Assembly: GCF_003112535.1 (NCBI RefSeq)
Contig: NZ_BEWA01000004.1
Coordinates: forward strand, 1-64,000
DNA length: 64,000 nt
From: Streptomyces rishiriensis
GTDB lineage: Bacteria > Actinomycetota > Actinomycetes > Streptomycetales > Streptomycetaceae
Direction: 5' to 3'
The notes beneath the pieces are model-generated. The model searched no databases. It saw only the letters and a program-made list of their open reading frames with translations, and was not told where the DNA came from. This document shows, in pieces, positions 52,871 through 61,250 of this stretch (positions are counted from its first letter, which is position 1; every line of letters starts with the position of its first letter). The position numbers and the translations under genes were made by a program.

Positions 52871-54129
52871 CGGGGGCTCCACAGGCCGTCCTCGGTCAGT
52901 CCCAGCAGCTCGATGGCGTTGCCCCGCACGATCCGCTCGACCACGTCCGGGGCCAGGTGGCCCATCTGCGCCTCGCCGACCTCCCGCGACTTCGGCCAGG
53001 TGGAGTCGGAGTGCGGGTAGTCGGTCTCGTAGAGGACGTTCCCGACGCCCACGGAGTCGAGGTTGCGCAGCCCGAAGGCGTCGTCGAAGAAGCAGCCGTA
53101 GACGTGGCCGGCGAACAGCTCGGACGGCGGACGGTGGACCTTGTCCGCGACGCCGCCCCAGCCCCGGTTCTCCTCCCACACCACGTCGGCGCGCTCCAGG
53201 ATGTAGGGGATCCAGCCGATCTGGCCCTCCGCGTACATCACCTTCAGGTTCGGGAAGCGCTCGAACTTGCCGCTCATCAGCCAGTCGACCATCGAGAAGC
53301 AGCAGTTGGCGAAGGTGATGGTGGAGCCGACGGCGGGCGGGGCGTCCGCCGAGGTGGACGGCATGCGGCTGCTGGAGCCGATGTGCATGGCGACGACCGT
53401 GCCGGTCTCGTCGCAGGCGGCGAGGAACGGGTCCCAGTAGTCGGTGTGCACGGAGGGCAGGCCCAGGTGCGGGGGTATCTCGGAGAAGGCGACCGCCCGG
53501 ACCCCGCGGGCCGCGTTGCGCCGCACCTCGGCCGCCGCCAGTTCGGCGTCCCAGAGCGGGACGAGGGTGAGCGGGATGAGCCGGCCCCGGGCCGCGGGCC
53601 CGCACCACTCCTCCACCGTCCAGTCGTTGTAGGCGCGCACGCACAGCAGGCCCAGCTCGCGGTCGGCGGCCTCGGTGAACGTCTGACCGCAAAAGCGCGG
53701 GAAGGTGGGGAAGCAGAGGGCGGACTGGACGTGGTTGACGTCCATGTCGGCGAGCCGGGAGGGGACGTCGTAGGAGCCCGGGCGCATCTGTTCGTAGGTG
53801 ATGACCTCCAGCTTGATCTCGTCCCGGCTGAAGCCGACGGCGGTGTCCAGGCGGGTGAGGGGGCGCTGCAGGTCCTCGTAGAGCCACCAGTCGCCGACCG
53901 GCCCGTCGTCGCCGGGCTCGCCCATGACGGGTTTGAAGCGGCCGCCCAGGAAGGTCATCTCCTTCAGCGGGGCGCGGACGGTGCGCGGGCCGGCGTCGAG
54001 GTACTTCTTCGGCAGCCGGTCCTGCCAGACGGTGCTCGGCTCCACGGTGTGGTCGTCGACGGAGATGATCAGCGGGAGCGGTGCGGCGGGCGGCGAGGCG
54101 GCGGGCGAGGCGGTCGCTGAGGTGTCCAT
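52867..54129 (-). CDS. Amidohydrolase-2 family metal-dependent hydrolase/decarboxylase
   Basis: The 420-residue product is of the PF04909 type. SVDDHTVEPSTVWQDRLPKK holds the DDH start of the barrel (the usual HxH is D-H here), MHIGSSSRMPST a metal-site His, NVLYETDYPHSDSTWPKSRE the DYPHxD motif near the end. Relatives decarboxylate aromatic acids or hydrolyse ring amides; in actinobacterial catabolic clusters they occur beside LLM enzymes, as here. The operator at 54150 is 21 bp upstream of the start, so this gene opens the two-gene unit with the following LLM gene. Confidence 0.85.
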   Translation of the reverse strand: MDTSATASPAASPPAAPLPLIISVDDHTVEPSTVWQDRLPKKYLDAGPRTVRAPLKEMTFLGGRFKPVMGEPGDDGPVGDWWLYEDLQRPLTRLDTAVGFSRDEIKLEVITYEQMRPGSYDVPSRLADMDVNHVQSALCFPTFPRFCGQTFTEAADRELGLLCVRAYNDWTVEEWCGPAARGRLIPLTLVPLWDAELAAAEVRRNAARGVRAVAFSEIPPHLGLPSVHTDYWDPFLAACDETGTVVAMHIGSSSRMPSTSADAPPAVGSTITFANCCFSMVDWLMSGKFERFPNLKVMYAEGQIGWIPYILERADVVWEENRGWGGVADKVHRPPSELFAGHVYGCFFDDAFGLRNLDSVGVGNVLYETDYPHSDSTWPKSREVGEAQMGHLAPDVVERIVRGNAIELLGLTEDGLWSPR

Positions 54130-54149
54130 GCAGGCACGGTAGCGCTGAT

Positions 54150-54164
54150 CTGACGACCCGTCAG
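54150..54164. promoter_or_regulatory. CTGACG-N3-CGTCAG operator, amidohydrolase-LLM unit
   Basis: CTGACGACCCGTCAG, a perfect 6-3-6 palindrome, lies 21 bp before the amidohydrolase start. Confidence 0.75.
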
Positions 54165-54336
54165 CAAGCCTGCGGGGGCCGCCGGTGATCGACTGTGTGC
54201 GGTTGTGCGCACAGAGCGTGTGAGAGGTCTGTGGACTCCCGTGCGCCGCGCTGTGATCGGCGTCTCGCGCAGCTGACGGTCTTGGCGCGGACAGGGCAAA
54301 CTGGGCTGGTACTTCGGATGCCTAAGGGGAGCCCTG

Positions 54337-57300
54337 ATGGACGACCGCGCAGAGCACGGCGGCCCACGTGTGCCGCAGCAGAGGCGCCCCGGTTCTCCCG
54401 GGGAGCCGGCCGCGCTGCGCTTCGATGTGCTCGGCCCGGTGCGCGCCCGGCGCGGCGAGGAACAGCTGGCCACCGGATCCCCCCAGCAACGCGCCCTGCT
54501 GGCCGCCCTGTTGCTGCGCGAGGGCCGGACCGCGACGGCCGCCGAGCTGATCGACGCGCTGTGGGGCGAGGACCCGCCCTCGCAGGCGCTGGCCGCGGTG
54601 CGGACGTACGCCTCCCGGCTGCGCAAGGCGCTGGACCCGCGCGTCCTGGTGAGCGAGTCGGGCGGGTACGCGGTGCGCGGGCTGGGCGAGGGCGCCCTGG
54701 ACCTGACGGTGGCGCAGGAGCGCGCGGCCGAGGCGGAGAAGGCGAGGGCGGCCGGTGACCTGGGCCGGGCCCGGGAGGTGCTGAACCGGGCGCTGGGTCT
54801 GTGGGACGGCGAGGCGCTCGCCGGCGTCCCCGGGCCCTACGCGGAGGCCCAGCGCGTCCGGCTGGAGGAGTGGCGGCTCGGGCTGCTCGAAGCGCGCCTG
54901 GACATGGACCTGGAGCAGGGCTGCCACGCGGAGGCGGTGTCGGAGCTGACGGCGCTGACGGCCGCGTATCCGCTGCGCGAGCGGCTGCGCGAGCTGCTGA
55001 TGCTGGCGCTGTACCGCAGCGGGCGGCAGGCGGAGGCGCTCGCGGTGTACGCGGACACCCGGCGGCTGCTGGCCGAGGAGCTGGGGGTGGACCCGCGCGC
55101 GGGACTGCGCGAGCTGCAGCGCCGCATCCTGCAGGCCGACCCGGAGCTGGCCGAGCCGTCCGCGCCGGCCGAGCAGCCCGCGGTGGTGCAGGTGCGGCCC
55201 GCCCAGCTCCCGGCGACCGTGCCCGACTTCACCGGGCGTTCGGCGTTCGTGCGGGAGCTGAGCGAGGTGCTGGCGGCGGCGTCCGGACCCGGCGGAGGCG
55301 ACGGGACGGGCCGGGTGATGGCCGTCTCCGCGCTGGCCGGGATCGGGGGCGTCGGCAAGACGACCCTCGCCGTGCACATCGCCCACCAGGCGCGCTCCGC
55401 CTTCCCCGACGGGCAGTTGTACGTCGACCTCCAGGGGGCCGGGGCGCGGGCGGCCGAGCCGGAGACCGTGCTGGGCTCGTTCCTGCGGGCGCTCGGCACG
55501 GCCGACTCGGCGGTGCCGGACTCGCTGGCCGAACGCGCGGCGCTGTACCGCTCCGTGCTGGACGGGCGCCGGGTCCTGGTGCTGCTCGACAACGCGCGGG
55601 ACGCGGCACAGGTGCGGCCGCTGCTGCCGGGCACGGAGGGCTGCGCGGCGCTGGTCACCAGCCGGGTCCGGATGGTCGACCTGGCGGGCGCCCATCTGGT
55701 CGACCTGGACGTGATGTCCCCGGACGAGGCACTGGCGCTGTTCACCCGCATCGTCGGCGAGGAGCGGGTGGCGTCGGAGCGCAAGGCCGCCCTGGACGTG
55801 GTGGCGGCCTGCGGCTTCCTGCCGCTGGCCATCCGCATCGCGGCGTCCCGCCTCGCGGCCCGCCGCACCTGGACGGTGTCGGTGCTGGCGGCGAAGCTCG
55901 CCGACGAGCGGCGCAGACTGGACGAGCTGCAGGCCGGCGACCTCGCCGTGAAGGCCACCTTCGAGCTCGGCTACGGCGCGCTGGAGCCGGCCCAGGCCCG
56001 CGCGTTCCGCCTGCTGGGCCTGGCGGACGGCCCGGACGTCTCCCTCGCCGCGGCCGCCGCCGTCCTGGACCTGCCGCCGGAGGACGCCGAGGACCTGCTG
56101 GAGTCCCTGGTGGACACCTCCCTGCTGGAGTCCGCGGCCCCCGGCCGCTACCGATACCACGACCTGGTGCGGTTGTACGCGCGGGCCTGTGCGGAACGCG
56201 ACGAGGAATCGGCCGACGTGGGGGCGTCCGACGTGGGGGCGTCCGACCTGGGAGCGTCCGACGTGGGGGCGTCTCCCGCGCCTCGCGGGCAGCGGCGGAC
56301 GCAGGCGGCGATGTCGCGGCTGCTGGACTTCTACCTGGCGACCGCGACGGGCGTCTACGCGATCGAGCGGCCCGGGGAGCGGGTGCTGGACCACCTGAGC
56401 CGCGGCAGCTACCCGGGCCTGGAGTTCCCGGACCGCGCCCAGGCGCTGGACTGGCTGTTCGCCGAGGCGAGCGGACTGCTGGCGGCGGTGCAGCAGGCCG
56501 GCACCGCGGGCATGCTGCGGCGCGCGGCCGACCTGCTCTTCGCGGCCGTCGACCTCGGGGAGTCGGGGATCAGCTCACGCCAGTACGTGCTGGCGGCCAC
56601 CGCGGTGGTCACGGCCGCACAGCGGACCGGGGACGCCTACGCCGAGGGCAGGGCGCGCCTGATGCACAGTCACATCCTGGGCGTGTCGGGCCAGTTCGCC
56701 GAGTCGGACCGGGAGGCGGGTACGGCGCTGAAGCTGGGCCTGGCCGCCGGGGATCCGGTCGTCTGCGCCCAGGCACCCAACCAGCAGGGCATCATCGCCC
56801 TCTACACCGGCCGGCACGACGAGGCGGAGCAGCACCTCACCGAGGCGCTGGCCGCGTTCCGCGCCGACCGGAACTCACCGGGCGAGGCCAGCGCGCTGTG
56901 CAACCTGTCCCGGGTCCATCTGGCGACCGGCCGCATCGACAGCGCCGTCTCCCTGGCCCGGCAGGGCGTCGCCATCTACGGGCGCGACGAAACCGGCATG
57001 GCCCTGCGCCTGGCCAACGGGAAGTACGCCCTGGGGCTGGCGCTGACCAGCGCCGGGGAGATCGCTCTGGCGCTGGAGGCGCTGACCGACGCGCTCGGCA
57101 TGTTCCAGGACGCCCGGCAGCAGCTGTGGCACGGCATGACCCTCTTCCGGCTCGCCGAGCTCCATCTCGCCGACCACGCCCCGGCCCGCGCCGCCGCCTG
57201 CGCGGAGCAGGCCCTCGCCGTCCTGCACGGCATCGGCGGGGACTGGCGGCGCGCCAACGTCCTGACTGCCCTCGGCCGCGGTCTGCACGGCGTCGGCCAG

Positions 57301-57411
57301 CTCGACCGGGCGCGGGTGTGCTGGCAGGAGGCCCTGGCGGCGTACGAGGCGCTGAAGTCGCCGGAGGCGGCGGACGTACGCTCGCTGCTGGCCTCGGCGC
57401 CGGTCGGGTGA
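54337..57411 (+). CDS. afsR: AfsR, SARP-STAND-TPR global regulator of secondary metabolism
   Basis: The 1024-residue protein combines an OmpR-like SARP DNA-binding domain (about 27-110, LRFDVLGPVRARRGEEQLAT), the bacterial transcriptional activation domain (about 115-265), an NB-ARC ATPase (about 285-580, P-loop G335-IGGVGKTT) and a TPR sensor (about 690-1020). It matches S. coelicolor AfsR (about 993 residues) as I recall it. AfsR is phosphorylated by AfsK, binds ATP and activates afsS, raising antibiotic production. A (DVGAS)x4 tandem repeat (56215-56274) lies between the NB-ARC and TPR parts. The next gene is an AfsS-like small protein, confirming the locus. The ATG at 54337 follows AAGGGGA. 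Confidence 0.93.
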   Translation: MDDRAEHGGPRVPQQRRPGSPGEPAALRFDVLGPVRARRGEEQLATGSPQQRALLAALLLREGRTATAAELIDALWGEDPPSQALAAVRTYASRLRKALDPRVLVSESGGYAVRGLGEGALDLTVAQERAAEAEKARAAGDLGRAREVLNRALGLWDGEALAGVPGPYAEAQRVRLEEWRLGLLEARLDMDLEQGCHAEAVSELTALTAAYPLRERLRELLMLALYRSGRQAEALAVYADTRRLLAEELGVDPRAGLRELQRRILQADPELAEPSAPAEQPAVVQVRPAQLPATVPDFTGRSAFVRELSEVLAAASGPGGGDGTGRVMAVSALAGIGGVGKTTLAVHIAHQARSAFPDGQLYVDLQGAGARAAEPETVLGSFLRALGTADSAVPDSLAERAALYRSVLDGRRVLVLLDNARDAAQVRPLLPGTEGCAALVTSRVRMVDLAGAHLVDLDVMSPDEALALFTRIVGEERVASERKAALDVVAACGFLPLAIRIAASRLAARRTWTVSVLAAKLADERRRLDELQAGDLAVKATFELGYGALEPAQARAFRLLGLADGPDVSLAAAAAVLDLPPEDAEDLLESLVDTSLLESAAPGRYRYHDLVRLYARACAERDEESADVGASDVGASDLGASDVGASPAPRGQRRTQAAMSRLLDFYLATATGVYAIERPGERVLDHLSRGSYPGLEFPDRAQALDWLFAEASGLLAAVQQAGTAGMLRRAADLLFAAVDLGESGISSRQYVLAATAVVTAAQRTGDAYAEGRARLMHSHILGVSGQFAESDREAGTALKLGLAAGDPVVCAQAPNQQGIIALYTGRHDEAEQHLTEALAAFRADRNSPGEASALCNLSRVHLATGRIDSAVSLARQGVAIYGRDETGMALRLANGKYALGLALTSAGEIALALEALTDALGMFQDARQQLWHGMTLFRLAELHLADHAPARAAACAEQALAVLHGIGGDWRRANVLTALGRGLHGVGQLDRARVCWQEALAAYEALKSPEAADVRSLLASAPVG

Positions 57412-57472
57412 GGGCCGCGCGGGGGGGGCGCGGGTGAGGGCCGCGCGGGGGGGCGTTCATCATTCGTTTATC
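57405..57472 (+). promoter_or_regulatory. AfsR/PHO-box-like direct repeats in the afsS promoter
   Basis: GTTCATC (57455-57461) and GTTTATC (57466-57472) are spaced 11 bp, the pattern bound by AfsR and PhoP in afsS promoters as known from S. coelicolor. Just upstream a 25-26-bp GC-rich tandem duplication (about 57405-57454) overlaps the afsR stop. No clear -10 box was found, so the transcription start is open. Confidence 0.6.
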
Positions 57473-57692
57473 GCCGTGCGGCACCGTCTGTCGTGCCGGA
57501 CCGTCGCGTCGGGGGGCAGACGGCTCGGTGCGACGGCCGCGTCGCTGAGCGGGGTCTCGTGGATCAGGCCACAGGACGCCGCCTAAGGTGAACGGCCGTG
57601 CGGGAGCCGCCCGGCAATCCACGGGGGTACTGCCGGGCGGTCCCGCTCCCATCCGTTGCGTCACGCTTCTTTTCTTTCCTAGGAGTCACTTC

Positions 57693-57890
57693 ATGGCCGA
57701 CAACACCGGCGCCGTCAAGCCCGCCGACTTCCACGCGACGAGCGAGAAGGCGGAGACCCCGGCGGTCATCGCCGACACCCGACCGGCCGCGGACGCGGCG
57801 GGCGAGGAGATCGCCGCCAAGGACTTCCACGCCACGACCGAGCCGCTGAACAAGCCGGCCGACTTCCACGCGACCGGCGAGACGGCCTGA
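57693..57890 (+). CDS. afsS: AfsS-like small activator protein with DFHAT repeats
   Basis: The 65-residue protein has three copies of a DFHAT motif (residues 12-16, 44-48, 57-61), two within KPADFHAT. S. coelicolor AfsS is a 63-residue protein with three similar repeats, encoded directly after afsR and needed for AfsR action. Position, size and repeats fit. The ATG at 57693 has TAGGAG 7 bp upstream; longer frames are not supported. There is no known fold; a mostly disordered regulator that meets RNA polymerase or another partner is a reasonable model. AfsR-box-like repeats lie 220 bp upstream. Confidence 0.85.
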   Translation: MADNTGAVKPADFHATSEKAETPAVIADTRPAADAAGEEIAAKDFHATTEPLNKPADFHATGETA

Positions 57891-57912
57891 CACGAGCCAC
57901 ATTCGGCGGGGA

Positions 57913-57951
57913 TCGGCCGCGGCGGCGCGGAGGGGGCGCCGCCGCGGCCGA
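57913..57951. terminator. Bidirectional terminator
   Basis: A perfect 16-bp stem (57913-57928 with 57936-57951) has a 7-base loop, between the convergent afsS and acyl-CoA ligase genes. Confidence 0.75.
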
Positions 57952-57970
57952 GGCGTACGGGGGAACCCCT

Positions 57971-59569
57971 TCAAGGCGCCCGCAGCTCCCCCTTCAGCAC
58001 CTTGCCGCTCGCGTTGCGGGGCAGTTCGCGGACGAACTCCACCGACCTGGGCACCTTGTAGTTCGCCATCTCGCGGCGGGCCCAGGCGATCAGGTCGTCG
58101 GCCGTCGACACCGCGCCCGCTCGCCGGACCACGTACGCCCTGCCCACCTCGCCCAGCCGGGGATCGGGGACGCCGATCACGGCGACGTCGGCCACGTCCG
58201 GGTGCAGCCCGAGGAGTTGCTCTATCTCCGCCGGGTAGGCGTTGAAGCCGCCGACGATGAACATGTCCTTGATCCGGTCGGTGATGCGGAGGTTGCCCGC
58301 GGCGTCCAGGACGCCCACGTCCCCGGTGCGCAGCCATCCGTCCGGGGTCAGCGCCTGCGCCGTGGCCGCCGGGTCCTCGTAGTAGCCGCGCATGACGTTG
58401 AAGCCCCGCACGAGCACCTCGCCCGGTGCTCCCGGGGCCGGCTCGGCGCCGCGGTCGTCGACGACCTTCACCTCGGTGCCCGGGATCGCCCGGCCCGAGG
58501 TGGCGGCGACGACGTCCGGCTCGTCGCCCCTGCGGCACATCGTGACGATGCCGCTCGCCTCCGACAGGCCGTACGCCGTCAGCACCGTCGCCACGCCGAG
58601 TTCGCCCCGCAGCCGTTCCACCAGGCGCAGCGGGACCACCGCCGCGCCCGTCACCACCAGCCGCAGCGCCGAGAGGTCGTACTGGTCGCGGGCGGGGTGG
58701 TCCAGGAGGGACTGGTGCAGCGTCGGGGGGCCGGGCAGCACCGAGACCCGCTCCGAGGCCACGTGCGCCAGCACCGCGTCCACGTCGAACACCGGCTGCG
58801 GGATCATCGTCGCGCCCCGCATCAGACAGGCGATCACGCCCGCCTTGTAGCCGAAGGTGTGGAAGAAGGGGTTCACGATCAGATAGCGGTCGCCGCGCCG
58901 CAGCCCCGCCAGGTCGGTCCAGATCCCGTACGCCCGCAGGGTCTGGGCGTGCGTGATCACCGCGCCCTTGGGGCGGCCCGTCGTGCCCGAGGTGAAGACG
59001 ATGTCCGAGGGCTGGTCGCCGCGCACCGCGTTCGCGCGCCGGCGGACCTGCCCCTCTCCCACGCCCTCCCCGCTCGCCAGGAAGTCCTTCCAGGTGCGGA
59101 AGTCGACCGGGGCGTCGTCCGACAGCACGACCACCTGCTCCAGCGCGGGCAGACCCGCCAGCGGCCCCGCCCCGGGCCCCTCCCCGGCCGCGCGCCGCAG
59201 CGACGCCACGTACGAGGCCCCGAGGAACGTGCCGGTCACGAACAGCAGTCTGGCGCCGCTCCTGCGCAGCACGTCGGCCGCCTCGGCGCCCTTGAAACGC
59301 GTGTTGACCGGCACCAGCACCGCGCCGGCCGACACCGCGCCGAGGGCCGCGACCATCCACTCCAGACAGTTCGGGGCCCAGATGCCGACCCGGTCGCCCG
59401 CACCGACCCCGTTCGCCAGGCAGGCCGCCGCCGCGCGCTCCACGCGGGCGCCGAGTTCGGCGTACGAGATCCGGGTGCGGCCCTCCACCACCGCCTCGGC
59501 CTCGGCGTACCGCTCGGCCGCCGCGCGCACCAGGCCCGGGATGCTGCCCCACTCCACGTCACCGCGCAT
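57971..59569 (-). CDS. AMP-forming acyl-CoA synthetase (FadD3-like)
   Basis: A 532-residue ANL-superfamily ligase that activates a carboxylic acid to its CoA thioester. The AMP-binding P-loop is IVFTSGTTGRPKGAVITHA; the A5 motif is in TAYGLSEASGIVTM; A7/A8 are DGWLRTGDVGVLDAAGNLRI and DRIKDMFIVGGFNAYPAEIE; the catalytic Lys is in LPRNASGKVLKGEL. Its similarity in style to FadD3-type ligases suggests a ring-derived or short acid. The ATG at 59569, 6 bp after GGAGG, is preferred over a GTG one codon upstream. Two operators separate it from the divergent thiolase operon. Confidence 0.92.
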   Translation of the reverse strand: MRGDVEWGSIPGLVRAAAERYAEAEAVVEGRTRISYAELGARVERAAAACLANGVGAGDRVGIWAPNCLEWMVAALGAVSAGAVLVPVNTRFKGAEAADVLRRSGARLLFVTGTFLGASYVASLRRAAGEGPGAGPLAGLPALEQVVVLSDDAPVDFRTWKDFLASGEGVGEGQVRRRANAVRGDQPSDIVFTSGTTGRPKGAVITHAQTLRAYGIWTDLAGLRRGDRYLIVNPFFHTFGYKAGVIACLMRGATMIPQPVFDVDAVLAHVASERVSVLPGPPTLHQSLLDHPARDQYDLSALRLVVTGAAVVPLRLVERLRGELGVATVLTAYGLSEASGIVTMCRRGDEPDVVAATSGRAIPGTEVKVVDDRGAEPAPGAPGEVLVRGFNVMRGYYEDPAATAQALTPDGWLRTGDVGVLDAAGNLRITDRIKDMFIVGGFNAYPAEIEQLLGLHPDVADVAVIGVPDPRLGEVGRAYVVRRAGAVSTADDLIAWARREMANYKVPRSVEFVRELPRNASGKVLKGELRAP

Positions 59570-59590
59570 CACGCGCCTCCCCGCCAGTAG

Positions 59591-59632
59591 CTGACTACCC
59601 GTCAGATTAGCGGTAGCCTGACGGACTGTCAG
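59591..59632. promoter_or_regulatory. Two CTGACG-N3-CGTCAG-type operators, ligase/thiolase divergent promoter
   Basis: CTGACTACCCGTCAG (59591-59605) and CTGACGGACTGTCAG (59618-59632) each have one mismatch in the arms and are 27 bp apart centre to centre. They lie 22 bp before the ligase start and 33 bp before the thiolase start, so one repressor could shut both directions. Confidence 0.7.
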
Positions 59633-59664
59633 CCGCCATATCGCATTGCGGAGGTGCGCGCAGC

Positions 59665-60810
59665 GTGACCCTCAAGGACGCCACCGCCATCGTCGGCATC
59701 GGCCAGACCCCGTTCGCCAAGCACCTCCCCGAGTCCGAGAAGGCGCTCGCCTGCCGGGCCGTCCTCGCCGCCCTCGACGACGCCGGAATCGCGCCGGCCG
59801 AGGTCGACGCGCTCGCCTCCTACACGATGGAGGAGACGGACGAGGTCGAGCTGGCCAAGGCCGTCGGCTTCGGCGACCTCACCTTCTTCAGCAAGGTCGG
59901 CTTCGGCGGCGGCGGTTCGTGCGCCACCGTCGCGCACCTCGCCGCCGCGATCGCCGCCGGACAGGCGACGGTGGGCGTGGCCTGGCGCTCGCGCAAGCGC
60001 GGCAGCGGACCGCGCCCGTGGACGAACACGGCCGTCCAGCTGCCCACCCCGGCCCAGTGGACCCGGCCCTTCGGGCTGCTGCGGCCCGCCGACGAGATAG
60101 CCATGCTGGCCCGCCGCTACCTGCACGAGTACGGCGCGACCCGCGACCACCTCTTCAACGTCGCGCTCGCCTGCCGCAACCGGGCCAACCAGAACCCGGC
60201 GGCGATCATGTACGAACGTCCGCTCACCCGCGAGATGTACATGACCGCCCGCTGGATCAGCGAGCCGCTCTGCCTCTACGACAACTGCCTGGAGACGGAC
60301 GGGGCGTTGGCCTGCGTGATCGTCAGCAGGGAACGGGCCGGGGACTGCCGGCGGCGGCCCGTCTACGTGCACTCGGCCGCCCAGGGCCTGCCCGCCCAGC
60401 ACCACGGCATGGTCAACTACTGGAACGACGACCCGCTCACCGGCCCCGCCTGGACCGCGGCCAGGCACCTGTGGAAGCACGCCGACCTCACCCCCGCCGA
60501 CGTCGACGTCGCCCAGATCTACGACGCCTTCACCCCCCTCGTGCCGCTCTCCCTGGAGGGGTACGGCTTCTGCGGCCGCGGCGAGGGGGGCGCCTTCACC
60601 GAGGGCGGCGCCCTGGAGACCGGCGGACGGCTGCCGATCAACACCGGCGGGGGCGGACTGAGCGAGGCCTATGTGCACGGCTTCAACCTGATCAACGAAG
60701 GCGTCAAGCAGCTGCGCGGGACCAGCACCGCGCAGGTCCCGGACGCCGCCACCTGCCTCGTCACCGCCGGCGAGGGCGTCCCGACCTCCGCCCTGCTGCT
60801 CAGGAACTGA
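59665..60810 (+). CDS. Thiolase-fold lipid-transfer protein (Ltp/SCP2-like), possible aldolase
   Basis: A 381-residue thiolase-superfamily protein. AIVGIGQTPFAKHLPESEKA starts the fold, GGGGSCATVAHLAAAIAAGQ sits where thiolases have the first catalytic Cys, with Ser-Cys here; QIYDAFTPLVPLSLEGYGFC and the end GGRLPINTGGGGLSEAYVHG match SCP2-thiolase/Ltp proteins. Ltp2-type members work with a DUF35 partner as retro-aldolases in steroid side-chain loss. The DUF35 gene follows 23 bp downstream, which supports such a complex rather than a simple thiolase. Confidence 0.85.
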   Translation: MTLKDATAIVGIGQTPFAKHLPESEKALACRAVLAALDDAGIAPAEVDALASYTMEETDEVELAKAVGFGDLTFFSKVGFGGGGSCATVAHLAAAIAAGQATVGVAWRSRKRGSGPRPWTNTAVQLPTPAQWTRPFGLLRPADEIAMLARRYLHEYGATRDHLFNVALACRNRANQNPAAIMYERPLTREMYMTARWISEPLCLYDNCLETDGALACVIVSRERAGDCRRRPVYVHSAAQGLPAQHHGMVNYWNDDPLTGPAWTAARHLWKHADLTPADVDVAQIYDAFTPLVPLSLEGYGFCGRGEGGAFTEGGALETGGRLPINTGGGGLSEAYVHGFNLINEGVKQLRGTSTAQVPDAATCLVTAGEGVPTSALLLRN

Positions 60811-60833
60811 GAGCCCGAGGAGTTGACCCCACG

Positions 60834-61250
60834 ATGCTCACCCCCGTCACCGACCCCGACGGCGCCCCCTTCTGGCGGTACGCCGCCCAGGGCGAGCTCC
60901 GCGTCCAGGCCTGCGCCGACTGCGGCGAGCCCCGCTTCCCGCCCCGCCCCTGCTGCCCGCACTGCCGGTCCTTCGCGAGCGAGTGGCGGCCGGTTTCCGG
61001 GCGCGGGCGGATCTGGTCCTACGTCGTCCCGCACCCGCCCCTGCTGCCGGAGTACGCGGCACAGGCCCCCTACAACGTGATCGTCGTCGAGCTGGCCGAG
61101 ACGCCCCGGATACGGCTGGTGGGGAACCTGGTGAGCGGCCCGGGAGCCGCCCTGGACTCCTTTCCCCCCGACCGGATCCGGATCGGCGCCCGCGTCCAGG
61201 TCGTCTTCGACGGCGAGGGGCTGCCGCAGTGGGTTCCGGAGCGGCCGTGA
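60834..61250 (+). CDS. DUF35 OB-fold/zinc-ribbon protein
   Basis: The 138-residue product has a zinc ribbon with two CxxC knuckles, CADC and CPHC (QACADCGEPRFPPRPCCPHC), followed by an OB-fold (GRIWSYVVPHPPLLPEYAAQ and VGNLVSGPGAALDSFPPDRI). DUF35 proteins bind acyl-CoA and pair with thiolase-like partners. The ATG at 60834 has GAGGAG upstream, and its stop overlaps the next gene by 4 bp. It is almost certainly a subunit of a complex with the preceding thiolase-fold protein. Confidence 0.9.
   Translation: MLTPVTDPDGAPFWRYAAQGELRVQACADCGEPRFPPRPCCPHCRSFASEWRPVSGRGRIWSYVVPHPPLLPEYAAQAPYNVIVVELAETPRIRLVGNLVSGPGAALDSFPPDRIRIGARVQVVFDGEGLPQWVPERP

Noticed and set aside
57693..57890. RiPP precursor peptide
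   Set aside because: Three DFHAT repeats could suggest a multi-core precursor, but there are no maturation genes and the position directly after afsR fits AfsS.
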